NCBI RefSeq assembly: GCF_018812025.1
Contig: NC_063051.1
Coordinates: forward strand, 7,081,396-7,145,395
Direction: 5' to 3'
Source of the DNA: Megalobrama amblycephala
Taxonomy: Eukaryota; Chordata; Actinopteri; Cypriniformes; Xenocyprididae
DNA: 64,000 nucleotides
Under the pieces are notes generated by a model. The model worked only from the letters and a program-made list of their open reading frames with translations. It searched no databases and was not told where the DNA came from. Below, piece by piece: positions 27,201 through 34,438 of the stretch. Each line of letters starts with the position of its first letter. Within the stretch, counting starts at the first letter, position 1. The translations under genes were made by a program, and so were the position numbers.

Positions 27201-30200
27201 TGCCGCTCTTTTTCTTTATTGCCTTTTTTTCATATGACATATTTTAGTAATCATCGTAAGTTAGGTATCATTCGAAAGCTTAAGAACTCAAAATTCAGCC
27301 TGTGAAAACGGTTTTGAAATTGTTGCAGATGTTGCGTTACCATGGAAACGGTACTTTAATTTCTTTTAGTGAGCTCCTCTCCTAGTGGGTGGTGCCAGGT
27401 TTCATATTACAATATTTATTTTAGCTACTTTATAGTCAAAAACTTTTCTAATCTTGACAAAACACATCATCAGAAAGGTCTGAGTCTCGCGGTGTTTTGT
27501 GATATAAGTGATATTTGGACAGAAATGTATCAATTTGTATCAGGAGAATGCATAAAAACTATTCATTAGAATGTCGGTGACACCCGGTGGCTATTTTTGG
27601 TACAGCACCTAAACAAAATTTCAGGAACTTTAATTTTTGTGATATCAGCTTCAAATTTGGAACACAACTTGGTTAGATATGACTTTCATTTGATAGCAAT
27701 TTTAGAGTAAAATATTATTTTTTTTAGTACAGTACATTTGATTTACAATACACCCAGAGTCAGTTCTTGTTCATATTACTGTACACATGTACAGTATATA
27801 TAAACCTTAAACCTTCTATTTATACCTATCAAAATCCAGTTACAAATACGCACATACAAACAAATTGCCTGATGAATAAACCATTAAGACACAATTCTGA
27901 ACATTAAATTCCCTTAATTTTTGTATCCAAGTAAACAAATAAACAACATACCCAATCCCTACCAAATATTTTATAATGGATATTCTGAAGAAATCAGTAA
28001 AGACACTAGTTTAGCACACTAACCAGTTAAACATAATTTGCAAGGGTGCCAAAATATTTTGATCAAAAATTCATAAATTTCAATGCATTAGATCACAAAA
28101 TATCAAATGAAGTGGTATTGTCAAACAAATTATGATTTACCTTTTGTCTTAGAGCTTAATTTATTTTTCATTTTCACTCTTTTTGTGTAGCATTTTGCTT
28201 GCAATGTGTGCTTATGCTATCTCATTTCAAAACTAACTTTAATGTGTTTTATATTCTGTTATCTAATGCAATGACATCCACATTGTAAGTATGGGTAAAG
28301 TGTCCAAATTTAGTGCACTGTATCAAATACCACATAGTCTGAAGGCTTTCGATGAATTAAAGAATCACTATTTCATTTAAAATACAAGGCTTTCGACTCC
28401 CATGTGGTGAACCAGATTTGCTAACAAAGAAAGTTAGGAAGTGGCATGCAATTCCCATGTTAACAGCAATATGAACAAGAACTGACTCTGGGCCAGTCAC
28501 ATGACTCTGTAGACTTCCTTGACTGCCAAAAGGCACAACTAGCAGCCTTCCTGCCGAATCAGTCAGAAACTGGTTTTAGACCAGGGTGCTTTCCTACCTT
28601 GAGATAATACCCAATATAGGCTGAATAAAGGACACGGTCGCTGCCACCAGCCAGTGAAAGACTTGAACCTCTACAGCGTCATGTGACCTGCCACTTGAGG
28701 CTGCTGCCATCCAGGGAAAGACTGAACCGCCTCTCCAGCAGAATGTGCTTGTGCGTGGGAGTGAAGCATTAGAAAAGGAGCTGCGCACACTGCATGTTGC
28801 GTAGTATCGCACGCGTGGCGGTGCCTGGAAATTCTGTCTTTGAAATCAGTGTAACAGGCGTGTGGGAATGAGGCTCCCCCCGTGTTTTGAAACGGAATTG
28901 AACAGCGCCCCTGAGGGAAATGACTTTTTATTGCGCTTTGTCGGTAAGCTACAGTATGTCTTGTGTTGTGATGCCAGTAGTTTTGGTTAGTGGGCTTAAA
29001 CGGTCTCGAGGAGGCGCGTTTCTTTGAACTGTGTAGACTTGACACGCATTTTGACGCCAGTCTGAACGCAGTGACGCATCTTGTGTGAACAGGAGAGATG
29101 TATTTTTTCTTAGTTGATTTAAGTTTTTAGATGCCTAACGGTGGTGGGATGTTTCTTAAAGTAATAGTTCACACAAAATCAAATCATTTACTTACGCTCA
29201 TTATGACTTTCCATCGTTCTTCAGTGAACTGCAGTATGTCGTTTCTTTGACAACTTGTCCATAAAATGACAGTGGATAACCTTAAAACACTTCGTAAAAG
29301 TAGTCCATACTTTAATATTGAAAGTATTCTTAAGTTTTTGGATAGCTTTGTGTGAGGAATACAATGAAATAGCAGTCGTTATTGACTAATACTCTTCCCC
29401 TCGGTTTAAAATACCGTTGGCAGGCAGTTGCGTTCAAATTAAAAATGGCGCTGTCTTACGGCGCCGCTCTAGTTGGACGTCTTTGACGTCAAACGCCATT
29501 GGCTCTCGAGTGTCACTTGACTGGTTAACACAGTTTGTGCGTACTTGTAGCGATATTTTCTTTAAAATATTCTTATAGCCGCTTTTTATTATGAATATGT
29601 TACTGAATATCTCCCTTTGTGTTTCATAGAAGAAATAAAACTCATAAAACTAAAATCATCATCATAAATATCTTAAACCAGCAAACCAGACTGCTTTTAA
29701 GAGATATTATTTTCCATTATTATTTGGCTTAACTGTTCCTTAAAGGGTTAGATCACCCAAAAATGAAAATTCTGTCATTTATTACTCACCCTCATGCCGT
29801 TCCACACCCGTAAGACCTTCGTTCATCTTCAGAACACAAATTAAGATATTTTTGTTGAAATCCGATGGCTCAGTGAGGCCTACATAGCCAGCAATGACAT
29901 TTCCTCTCTCAAGATCCATAAAGGGTACTAAAAACACATCTAAATCAGTTCATGTGAGTACAGTGGTTCAGTATTAATATTATAAAGCGACGGGAATATA
30001 TTTGGTGCGCCAAAAAAAAACAAAATAACGACTTATTTAGTGATGGCCGATTTCAAAACACTGCTTCAGGAAGATTCGGAGCGTTATGAATCAACGTATC
30101 GAATCATGATTCGGATTGTGTGTCAAACAGCAAAAACTGCCGAAATCATGTGACTTTGGCGCTCTGAACATCTGATTCGACATACTGATTCAATTGTGCT

Positions 30201-33200
30201 CTGATGCTTCCTGAAGCAGTGTTTTGAAATCGGCCATCACTAAAATCGGTGCACCAAAAATATTCTTGTCGCTTTATAATATTAATATTGAACCAATGTA
30301 CTCACATGAACTGATTTAGATGTGTTTTTAGTACCTTTATGGATCTTGAGAAAGGAAATGTCATTGCTGGCTATTGGAGGCCTCACTGAGCCATCGGATT
30401 TCAATTAAAATATCTTAATTTGTGTTCTGAATATTAACAAAGGTCTTACGGGTGTGGAACGGCATGAGGGTAAGTAATAAATGACAGAATTTTCATTTTT
30501 GGGTGAACTAACCCTTTAAATGTTCGCAAACTACTTTATAAGCTCACTGCTTGTATATTATTTTCAGCAGCAGTCTTTTCCAGGCTTTCCCGTAAACAAT
30601 GACAACTGCTGATATTTATGCTGCTGATGTTGTTGTGGTTGCTATGGTGATGAGATGATGCTTTCTTTCTTTGCCACCAGGCTCTGTGGAGACGGCGCGT
30701 GACCCCGCGGGAGCACCGGTGACATCGACCATGACCTCGGCAGCCTCAAGCGAGCCGCCTCCGGCAGCTGTGACAGGAAGTGTGGCACAAAACGGCGAGA
30801 ACAAGCCACCTCAAGCCATAGTGAAACCACACGTCCTCACACATGTCATTGAGGGGTTTGTTATCCAGGAGGGAGCTGAGCCTTTCCCTGTGAGTTGTAA
30901 TAAATAAATAAAAAAATTAATACAACAACATGATAACCATTGTTGTTTCAGTTAATCATAAGTTGTTAAAAAGTAATTATAAAAATAATACCAATTAAAC
31001 CTCGAAATAAATACAGTAATATTAATAATAATAATAATAATTGTATTATTATTAATATTATTCATGAAATATACAGCAATATTACTGTTATTATTACTAT
31101 TCATAATAATTGTAATACTACCATATTATTATTATCATCATAATAACTATTCATAAAAAATGTAATACAACAACAATAATAATACTACAAGTATTATTAT
31201 TAATTCAGTAAATAATAACAAATATTTATAAAGACTAAAAAAAGACCAAAAAACTGGAAATTAATTTAATAATAATAATTGTATTGTTATTCATAGTAAC
31301 ACATTGCAACAACAATATTATTATTATTATCTCATAATATTTGTAATACAGCAATATTATTATTATAATTATCACTATTCATACAAAAATTAATACAACA
31401 ATAATAATACAAGTATTATTATTATTAATTCAGTAAATAATAAAATTTATTATTTGCTGAATTAATAATACTTGTATTATTTTTATTGTTGTATTAATTT
31501 GCATGAATAGTAATAATGATGATAATAATAATATATTGTTGCATTGTATTCTTATGGATAATAATAAAAAAGTGATTTATAAAAACAAATAAATTAAAAT
31601 GGAAATTAATTTAATAATAATAATATAATAATAAAATACAACAATATTATTATTATTATTATTTTATTATTCATAATGCAACAATAATAATACAATTATT
31701 ATTGTTATTATTATTAATTCAGTCAATTATATAAATTAATTATAAAAACAAATTAAATTAAAACTCAATTTATTTAATAATAATAATAATAATAATTGTA
31801 TTATTATTGTTATTATTCATTCCGCTATTTATTGTTAAATAATTACATAAATCATTTATTTATGAATTACATTTATCATTTATTTTCAGCATCAATTGTT
31901 TCTTTGTATGTTAGTGAATTGCCCTGATTTACACCATCAAACTAAACTGTAGAAAACTATTGTCTGTTGAAGGTGTCCACAGTGTTACAGTAATCACCCT
32001 GACATCATCACTTTTGAATACTGTATTGTCAGGTGGAGAGACCTCCGGTGCAGGCAGACAGCCCCAAGAAACCAGACACGCAGCTTCCCTCAGATCCAGA
32101 GAAAACGGCCAGCAGCAATTCCCTCAGTGCCACAAACTCAGACATGGAGGAGGTTGGACAACAAGGTAGACATTTAATTTAGTAGATTCAAACATACTGC
32201 AGCCCATGTCTGTTTTTCTAAGATGCATGATCTTTTTAAGCATCAGGGTAAAGTTTTGAAAGATTGGAAACAAAGGAGCGTCATGATGCATTACTGATGA
32301 GAGATAGTCGGAATTTCCTGTTTGTGAACTTTACGATTGAAACGTTGTGTAGTCAAGGTGCGGCAAAAAGATAAGCTTCGTAGTAATGCCTCATCATTGC
32401 AAAGATTACAAACAAACATTGTTTCAGCTAGTCATAAATAAACTGTAGCTTAATACTTTATACCTTTTTTTACTTCATCAGACACAAGGGCTCAGGAGGA
32501 ATCGGAGGAGCCCAAGCTCACATGTGAGCTCTGTGGATGGGTTGATTTTGCCTATAAGTTCAAACGTTCAAAACGCTTCTGTTCCATGGTCTGTGCTAAA
32601 AGGTTAGAGATTCAAAACATGTTTTTAATGAAAATATCTAGAAATGCATGTTTAAACAAAGCTGCATGACACTGCATTTGGGTTCATTTAGGAACTTATA
32701 CTTAATAACTGAAATTATAGATATAACTGCTACCAAAATGATAACTAATAATAAATTGTTGTGATGTGCAGTAGTTTTATCTGTATGCTAACATACAACA
32801 CTCTTGTTCAGATACAGTGTTAGTTGCACGAAGCGGATTGGTCTGTTCCACCCCGACAGAACTAAAACACCCAATCAGATAAATAAGTGGAGAAGGAGAA
32901 GGTCTCATAGTCCCAGAGGCAGGGAGGCCAAAAAGCAGGTGAACAGCTACTTTAGTCCAGTAGTGCATGCCACCATGAAGTAAATAATCTTTGTTATGAA
33001 CTCATTTTCATCTCTTGTTTTATTCTTGATCTTTCCAGCGGCTCTCTGTATCTCAGCAATCTCAGGGAGAATCTATATCCTCACCGCTCCAATCTCAGCC
33101 TAGTCAAGGAGAGTCCAGCCCCTGTTCGGATATCTCCAGTTATGAGGAAGCAACTTCCCCGCTCTCTGCAGCCAGTTCTGGCCCAATCGTTTCTCAAGGT

Positions 33201-34438
33201 GGGGTCGCTGGTAACGATCCAGAAGAGCTTCCTCTCCTCAGTCAGCACTTCCTACCATGCGACCCCACCAAATGGAATGTGCAAGAGGTGTTTGAGTTCA
33301 TCCGCTCTTTGCCAGGTAAGTGGCTTTTTATGATATAGATACACACGCTACCGTTTAAAAGTTTGGGGTCAGTATAATTTTACAACAAAAAAAAAAGAAA
33401 GAAATGAATACTTTTATTCAGCAAGGAAGCATTAAATTGATCAAAAGTGACAGTAAAGACTTTTATAAAGATAAAAAAAAAAAACAATTCAAACAAATGC
33501 TGTTCTTTTGAACTTTCTGTTCATCAAAGAATCCTGAAAAAAATTATCTTAAGCAGCACAACTGTTTTCAACATTGATAATAATAAGAAATGATTCTTTA
33601 GCACCATATCAGCATATTAGAATGATTTATGAAGGATCATGTGACACTGAAGACTGGCTGCTGAAAATTCAGCTTTGCGTCACTGAAATAAATTACATTT
33701 TAAAATATATTAAAATAGAAACCAGTTATTTTAAACTGTAATAATATTTCACAATATTGCTGTTTTTAACAAATAAAATTAAAAGCATTAAAAGACTCTT
33801 TGAAAGACAAAAACTTACTGACCCCAAATGTAATAACGGTACCGTATAAATGCATACATGCACGCACACACATTTGATATATTTTGTTATCAAAATAGTG
33901 CTGTCAAACAATTAATCGCATCCAAAAGAAAAGTTTGGATAATATCTGTTTGTGTACTGTGTATAATTATTGTGTATGTATAAATACACACATATGCGTT
34001 AAAAATTGTTAAATGTATATATTAAATATTTATATATCATTTATATAAGTGTATATATACATGCAAATATTTCTTAAATGTACATAATAATTATACACAG
34101 TACACAAACAGATGTTATCCAAACTTTTATTTTGGATGCGATTAATCGCGATTAATCATTTGACAGCACTAATGATAACAAAGGAGATAAAGGCAAAGCT
34201 ATGATTAAAAAAAAATTTACAACAATATATTTATTTACAAATATGCTATTTAATAATGCAAATTTTTGTGACTCCACAATTAGGTTGCCAGGAGATTGCA
34301 GATGAGTTTCGTGCTCAGGAGATTGATGGACAGGCCATGCTGCTACTGAAGGAAGACCACCTAATGAGTGCCATGAATATTAAATTAGGACCCGCCCTCA
34401 AGATCTTCGCTCGCATAAACATGCTGAAAGATTCCTAG
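355..34438 (+). CDS. phc2: Polyhomeotic-like protein 2, complete CDS in 14 exons
   Basis: Nuclear Polycomb protein; it scaffolds PRC1 and polymerises through its SAM domain to compact and silence chromatin. Coding exons: 355-555, 8674-8832, 9389-9466, 9610-9771, 10353-10502, 11456-11738, 25468-25847, 25935-26094, 30681-30889, 32033-32165, 32482-32602, 32812-32938, 33039-33315, 34284-34438. All junctions are GT-AG with compatible phases, giving 864 codons plus TAG, close to human PHC2. The ATG has a strong context (A at -3, G at +4). Seen: a Ser/Thr-rich start, the block [16 protein letters not shown], glutamine-rich segments, the HD1 motif [10 protein letters not shown] at ~565-594, an FCS zinc finger with C653, C656, C672 and C676, and a SAM domain at ~798-864. 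The [10 protein letters not shown] block and the [10 protein letters not shown] stretch point to PHC2 rather than PHC1 or PHC3. Whether this is fish phc2a or phc2b is not resolved. Confidence 0.96.
1591..2076. repeat. Imperfect foldback (long inverted repeat)
   Basis: The arms 1591-1778 and 1869-2076 are reverse complements with scattered mismatches: acctacctggagtctccaga at one end answers gagactccaggtaggt at the other. About 90 bases separate them. The right arm carries a 19-base A run. It is probably a decayed MITE; I did not identify clear target duplications. Confidence 0.8.
2341..2502. repeat. 59-base tandem duplication plus (TA)n
   Basis: The segment starting tttctcatccagtttttaaa at 2341 is repeated at 2400, almost without change. 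The second copy runs straight into a (TA)n tract at 2449-2502, suggesting slippage seeded by the shorter TA run at the end of the first copy. Confidence 0.9.
3338..3366. repeat. Short perfect hairpin
   Basis: Arms of 13 bases (ttccctgagcaaa and its complement) flank a 3-base loop. It is inside phc2 intron 1, with no evidence of function. Confidence 0.75.
3715..3797. repeat. (TA)n/(TG)n microsatellite
   Basis: Alternating TA with a few GTA interruptions, ending in a short CA run. Confidence 0.95.
4501..6588. mobile_element. PIF/Harbinger-like non-autonomous element with 3 tandem units
   Basis: The ends are gggccctattttaacg and ...aagatagggccc, inverted at the outermost bases and flanked on both sides by TAA (4498-4500 and 6589-6591), matching the TWA target duplications of PIF/Harbinger elements. 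No transposase ORF is present. Three units of about 611-617 bases (4501-5112, 5113-5723, 5724-6340) are nearly identical, followed by a unique 3' tail with the right end. Unit 3 has a 5-base insertion and a few substitutions. The family assignment is inferred from TSD and TIR only. Confidence 0.75.
6590..6673. mobile_element. hAT-like terminal fragment
   Basis: Repeated tgtcgac words ending in cgactaatcgtttcagccct, which resembles the end of fish hAT elements. The other end is not found nearby; the fragment abuts the Harbinger-like element and a TA microsatellite. Confidence 0.5.
6674..6747. repeat. (TA)n microsatellite
   Basis: An uninterrupted TA tract of about 37 units. Confidence 0.97.
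6897..7765. repeat. Direct duplication with gatgtcaa/gacgtcaa minisatellite
   Basis: Two diverged copies (6897-~7120 and 7453-~7665) share ggacctattagcctgcccat and the sequence after it. Between and inside them lies a degenerate 20-24 base repeat alternating gacgtcaattt and gatgtaaaaa. The exact palindrome TGACGTCA occurs at 7240, 7290, 7318 and 7354. Confidence 0.8.
8674..8832 (+). CDS. phc2: phc2 coding exon 2
   Basis: It encodes residues 68-120, a glutamine-rich helix region containing [15 protein letters not shown]. The acceptor is ...gtag. The donor gtcgga is weak beyond the GT, but phase 0 and protein continuity support it. Confidence 0.93.
8833..9388 (+). other. phc2 intron 2, mostly one hAT element
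   Basis: A 556-base intron of which 467 bases are a hAT MITE plus one copy of its target duplication, implying an ancestral intron of about 89 bases. Confidence 0.85.
8865..9323. mobile_element. hAT MITE with 8-bp target duplication AGCAAGAC
   Basis: The left end tagagctgggaaaataaatc and the right end ...ttgtcccagcccta are inverted repeats. Both sides carry AGCAAGAC (8857-8864 and 9324-9331), the 8-bp duplication expected of hAT. There is no coding capacity at 459 bp. Confidence 0.92.
9389..9466 (+). CDS. phc2: phc2 coding exon 3
   Basis: A 26-codon exon beginning [12 protein letters not shown] and ending before gtaagc, phase 0 at both ends. It follows ctctcag. Confidence 0.92.
9610..9771 (+). 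CDS. phc2: phc2 coding exon 4
   Basis: It encodes residues 147-200, including [12 protein letters not shown] and [10 protein letters not shown], conserved in PHC proteins. The acceptor is cccacag and the donor gtgagc, phase 0. Confidence 0.94.
9863..10058. mobile_element. Foldback MITE, PIF/Harbinger-like, TAA duplication
   Basis: A 196-bp near-perfect inverted repeat starting aggtgatgatacacagggca, flanked by TAA on both sides (9860-9862 and 10059-10061). It lies in phc2 intron 4. Confidence 0.85.
10353..10502 (+). CDS. phc2: phc2 coding exon 5
   Basis: Fifty codons including [18 protein letters not shown], a conserved PHC block. The donor is gtgcac, phase 0. Confidence 0.92.
10503..11455 (+). 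other. phc2 intron 5 contents
   Basis: It contains a short SINE-tail-like fragment near 10,706-10,745 (attcagcagacacttttatcc) and a nested pair of inverted-repeat elements (10,919-11,408). The remainder is AT-rich and unrecognised. Confidence 0.6.
10919..11408. mobile_element. TIR element with a second element inside
   Basis: The outer ends contain gacatgcagggaaaaaa and, inverted, tttttccttgcatgtc, followed on both sides by words like atttactaatt. Inside, 11,087-11,338 begins cagtgttgccaa and ends ttggcaacactg, a separate inverted-repeat element. Target duplications are not clear for either, so the classes are left open. Confidence 0.6.
11456..11738 (+). CDS. phc2: phc2 coding exon 6
   Basis: It begins [10 protein letters not shown] and ends at LIAP plus one base of the next codon (phase 1). 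The donor is gtaaac. A hAT MITE begins 27 bases past the exon end. Confidence 0.93.
11766..11959. mobile_element. hAT MITE with 8-bp target duplication GCCTATAC
   Basis: The ends cagaggtggtgaacttcggt and its near-complement form ~60-base inverted repeats. GCCTATAC flanks both sides (11758-11765 and 11960-11967). The element lies 27 bases downstream of the phc2 exon 6 boundary. Confidence 0.92.
12841..13084 (+). repeat. DIRS left inverted terminal repeat
   Basis: It matches the reverse complement of the right repeat almost perfectly from the gtactgcgtatgggg word inward. The outermost ~24 bases match it only loosely. Confidence 0.93.
13051..13060 (+). promoter_or_regulatory. TATA-like box in the DIRS left repeat
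   Basis: ctatataagc follows a GC-rich stretch containing gggcggggt and precedes the gag ORF by about 420 bases. It is a plausible core promoter of the element, by motif only. Confidence 0.5.
13482..14963 (+). CDS. DIRS gag-like ORF1 protein
   Basis: An open frame of about 493 residues, taking the ATG at 13,482 (MPRHSCGTC). The N-terminus has a Cys/His cluster, C-x2-C then C-x2-C and H within [16 protein letters not shown] and CVACLGKSH, suggesting a zinc-binding knuckle. The middle is acidic and proline-rich, followed by a helical region (~260-400) and a basic Ser/Pro/Gln-rich C-terminus. This fits the ORF1/Gag of vertebrate DIRS elements, which packages the RNA. The frame is intact, unlike the pol part. 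Confidence 0.75.
   Translation: MPRHSCGTCRAPLHDDDGHSECVACLGKSHADGALAGASCPHCESMSLGSLCSRVAFFTEGDLAARALPSPSSREPARKRQRGRATQRPELCELTSAQPPRASPSPPRERSPVMFSRPEQRPSADASDLVSFGGSDEEPDDSMSLAASEAEGWAGVPDDPAPPPPLEPIDHGQGMDAELFRILSRAVEELDLDWAPPEEPSRSRLDEWFLPGRRQAPRQRSAPFFPEVHEELTKSWRAPYSARLHTTHRSALTAVDGAEEKGYEHLPPLDEAVAAHLCPPAAVGWKTKRALPSKPCRTTSTLAGRAYTSAGQAASALHTMAIFQVFQAKLLRSLDESGIDAPAFKDLRSATDLALRATKATAQAIGRSMASLVVLERHLWLNLTEIKDLDKTAFLDAPVSPSGLFGPAVDGFTERFTAAQKSSQAMRHFLPKRSSSASAPSRPRTAPAQQTKPAPSTSQAAPPKEHRQRPRLLSANPPSRDARDPGPRLCWTR
15081..16600 (+). pseudogene. DIRS RT/RNase H/Dam-like polyprotein remnant, RT core deleted
   Basis: The N-terminal part reaches [12 protein letters not shown] near 15,366, then jumps to a segment that in another frame (15,343 on) reads [19 protein letters not shown], the region after the RT active site. 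The fingers and palm, including the Y-x-D-D box, are absent. A second frame change near 15,515 restores [10 protein letters not shown]. RNase H is intact, with the acidic residues D251, E283, D308 and D359 (counted from 15,081) in [29 protein letters not shown] and GADMLSR. Then comes a segment ([16 protein letters not shown]) like the Dam-methylase-like domain of DIRS. Near 16,530 another frameshift disrupts the end. It cannot make a working reverse transcriptase. Confidence 0.85.
16617..17576 (+). pseudogene. DIRS tyrosine recombinase, catalytic domain open but N-terminus frameshifted
   Basis: The catalytic domain is open from 16,752 to 17,576. Counting from 16,752, it keeps R96 ([12 protein letters not shown]), H224 and R227 (RAHSTRGMA) and the nucleophile Y260 (FVRFYHLDV), the residues used for strand cleavage by tyrosine recombinases. 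The N-terminal SAM-like DNA-binding part begins near 16,617 in another frame ([20 protein letters not shown]) and joins it through a frameshift near 16,745. In DIRS elements this enzyme inserts the circular cDNA. No start ATG is obvious for the open part. Confidence 0.88.
17745..17838 (+). repeat. DIRS internal complementary region
   Basis: 17,745-17,783 is the reverse complement of the left end (12,841-12,879), and 17,784-17,838 is the reverse complement of the right end (18,106-18,160), with one mismatch seen. The two abut exactly. In the DIRS model this region templates circularisation of the cDNA. A short inverted pair (cgtggcacgg and ccgtgccacg) flanks it. Confidence 0.93.
17893..18160 (-). 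repeat. DIRS right inverted terminal repeat
   Basis: The reverse complement of the left repeat, including the TATA-like word, with an extra terminal extension of about 25 bases (gttacgttagtaaccgagtac) not in the left repeat. Such asymmetry is normal for DIRS. Confidence 0.93.
18238..18271. repeat. (TA)n-rich tract
   Basis: An interrupted TA repeat just beyond the DIRS element. Confidence 0.9.
18801..19180. mobile_element. Probable MITE
   Basis: Starts aggggccaattacacg and ends aaatgtgccct, a short imperfect inverted pair. The interior is rich in cgttttcaattaaaaacgga words. The target duplication is unclear. Confidence 0.45.
19392..22322. mobile_element. hAT element with 8-bp target duplication CACTAGAG
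   Basis: The ends cagagtttcccaaact and agtttgggaaactctg are perfect inverted repeats of 16 bases. CACTAGAG flanks both (19384-19391 and 22323-22330). No intact transposase frame is visible in its 2.9 kb, which includes a separate TTAA-flanked insertion (20,280-21,538) and a segment shared with phc2 intron 8. Confidence 0.92.
20280..21538. mobile_element. Nested TTAA-flanked element, ends AGGGTCATGAAAC
   Basis: Inside the hAT element: left agggtcatgaaactcc and right ggtttcatgaccct are inverted repeats, each bordered by TTAA (20276-20279 and 21539-21542). There is no long ORF in 1,259 bp. The TTAA target suggests piggyBac-type mobilisation, but the AGG terminus differs from the usual CCC, so the class is uncertain. 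Confidence 0.75.
22490..24078. mobile_element. AGGGTTAGTTCACCC-type element, interrupted
   Basis: Left aagggctagttcacccaaaa and right tttttgggtgagctaaccct are inverted repeats of a family present several times in the window (29,744; 38,405; 40,058; 60,741). It is interrupted by a hAT element. The left flank has lost the TTAA form. Confidence 0.75.
22769..23823. mobile_element. Nested hAT-like element
   Basis: Starts taggggtgtgacgagac and ends gattaaacccctag-type sequence. The flanks gaaatcgc (22761-22768) and gaaatcgt (23824-23831) agree in 7 of 8 bases, an aged 8-bp duplication. Further pieces such as aacactttacaata (23,140 and 23,380) show additional insertions inside. Confidence 0.7.
25468..25847 (+). 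CDS. phc2: phc2 coding exon 7
   Basis: The largest exon (380 bases), starting in the split Ala codon and continuing [15 protein letters not shown]. It encodes the glutamine/proline-rich linker. The acceptor is ccttccag and the donor gtaagg. Confidence 0.93.
25935..26094 (+). CDS. phc2: phc2 coding exon 8
   Basis: About 53 codons of poorly conserved linker starting [12 protein letters not shown]. The acceptor is atttag and the donor gtacag; it ends in phase 1, matching exon 9. Confidence 0.88.
26240..26880. repeat. Dispersed repeat, second copy of 19,740-20,275
   Basis: Shared words in the same order include ataatgtagaaacaac, tttaatggcatcttttta, aacttaaaacaatctt and ggctgctgtcactttaa. The first copy lies inside the hAT element at 19.4-22.3 kb, so this is probably a fragment of a related element. 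Confidence 0.75.
27753..28492. mobile_element. Element with 25-base perfect terminal inverted repeats
   Basis: 27,753-27,777 (cccagagtcagttcttgttc and on) is exactly complementary to 28,468-28,492. No ORF, and no convincing target duplication, so the class is unknown. Confidence 0.7.
29744..30515. mobile_element. 772-bp foldback element flanked by TTAA
   Basis: The arms 29,744-~30,125 and ~30,155-30,515 are near-complete reverse complements, starting agggttagatcacccaaaaa and ending tttttgggtgaactaaccct. TTAA borders both ends (29740-29743 and 30516-30519). It ends 165 bases upstream of phc2 exon 9. Confidence 0.88.
30681..30889 (+). CDS. phc2: phc2 coding exon 9, HD1 motif
   Basis: It ends with the near-invariant PHC block that runs from [10 protein letters not shown] through [14 protein letters not shown]. 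The donor gtgagt follows the Pro codon, and the next exon continues in frame with VERPP. Confidence 0.95.
30890..32032 (+). other. phc2 intron 9, degenerate AAT/ATT repeat
   Basis: From about 30,900 to 31,860 the sequence is almost entirely A and T with aataat and attatt words, and has local palindromes (a large one is centred near 31,445). The last 170 bases before exon 10 are ordinary. Confidence 0.9.
32033..32165 (+). CDS. phc2: phc2 coding exon 10
   Basis: A linker exon, [13 protein letters not shown] to EEVGQQ, between HD1 and the zinc finger. The acceptor is gtcag and the donor gtagac, phase 1. Confidence 0.9.
32482..32602 (+). CDS. phc2: phc2 coding exon 11, FCS zinc finger
   Basis: It encodes [17 protein letters not shown] followed by [10 protein letters not shown], the FCS-type zinc finger that binds RNA/nucleic acid in polyhomeotic proteins. 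All four cysteines are present. Confidence 0.96.
32812..32938 (+). CDS. phc2: phc2 coding exon 12
   Basis: It continues the zinc-finger flank with [16 protein letters not shown] and a basic stretch rich in Arg and Lys. It starts in phase 2, consistent with exon 11. Confidence 0.93.
33039..33315 (+). CDS. phc2: phc2 coding exon 13, start of SAM domain
   Basis: A serine-rich stretch with [14 protein letters not shown], then [17 protein letters not shown], the first SAM helix. The donor is gtaagt. Confidence 0.95.
33347..33842. mobile_element. TIR repeat of the aaagtttggggtcagta family
   Basis: Starts taccgtttaaaagtttgggg and ends cttactgaccccaaatg, inverted ends of a repeat found at least five times here (also 39,047; 51,079; 52,874; 55,808). 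The interior contains atcatgtgacactgaagact. Confidence 0.75.
33897..34172. mobile_element. Foldback MITE with agtgctgtcaaa ends
   Basis: Left agtgctgtcaaacaattaat and right aatcatttgacagcact are inverted, and the arms continue inward (ccaaaagaaaagtttggata against its complement). It lies in phc2 intron 13, ending about 110 bases before exon 14. It looks hAT-related, but no 8-bp duplication was confirmed. Confidence 0.75.
34284..34438 (+). CDS. phc2: phc2 coding exon 14, rest of SAM domain and stop
   Basis: It encodes the remaining SAM helices, including [19 protein letters not shown] and IKLGPALKI, and ends at TAG 34,436-34,438. This surface mediates head-to-tail SAM polymerisation in the family. 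Confidence 0.97.

Larger units (their letters stand above)
26095..30680 (+). other. phc2 intron 8 contents
   Basis: It holds a dispersed repeat copy (26,240-26,880), a TIR element (27,753-28,492) and a large foldback (29,744-30,515). From 26,881 to 27,750 I see AT-rich sequence with no family. 28,493-29,150 is a higher-GC stretch with no recognised content. Confidence 0.65.

Noticed and set aside
28671..29045. 124-residue minus-strand ORF in phc2 intron 8
   Set aside because: No recognisable domain, no splice or promoter context, intronic.
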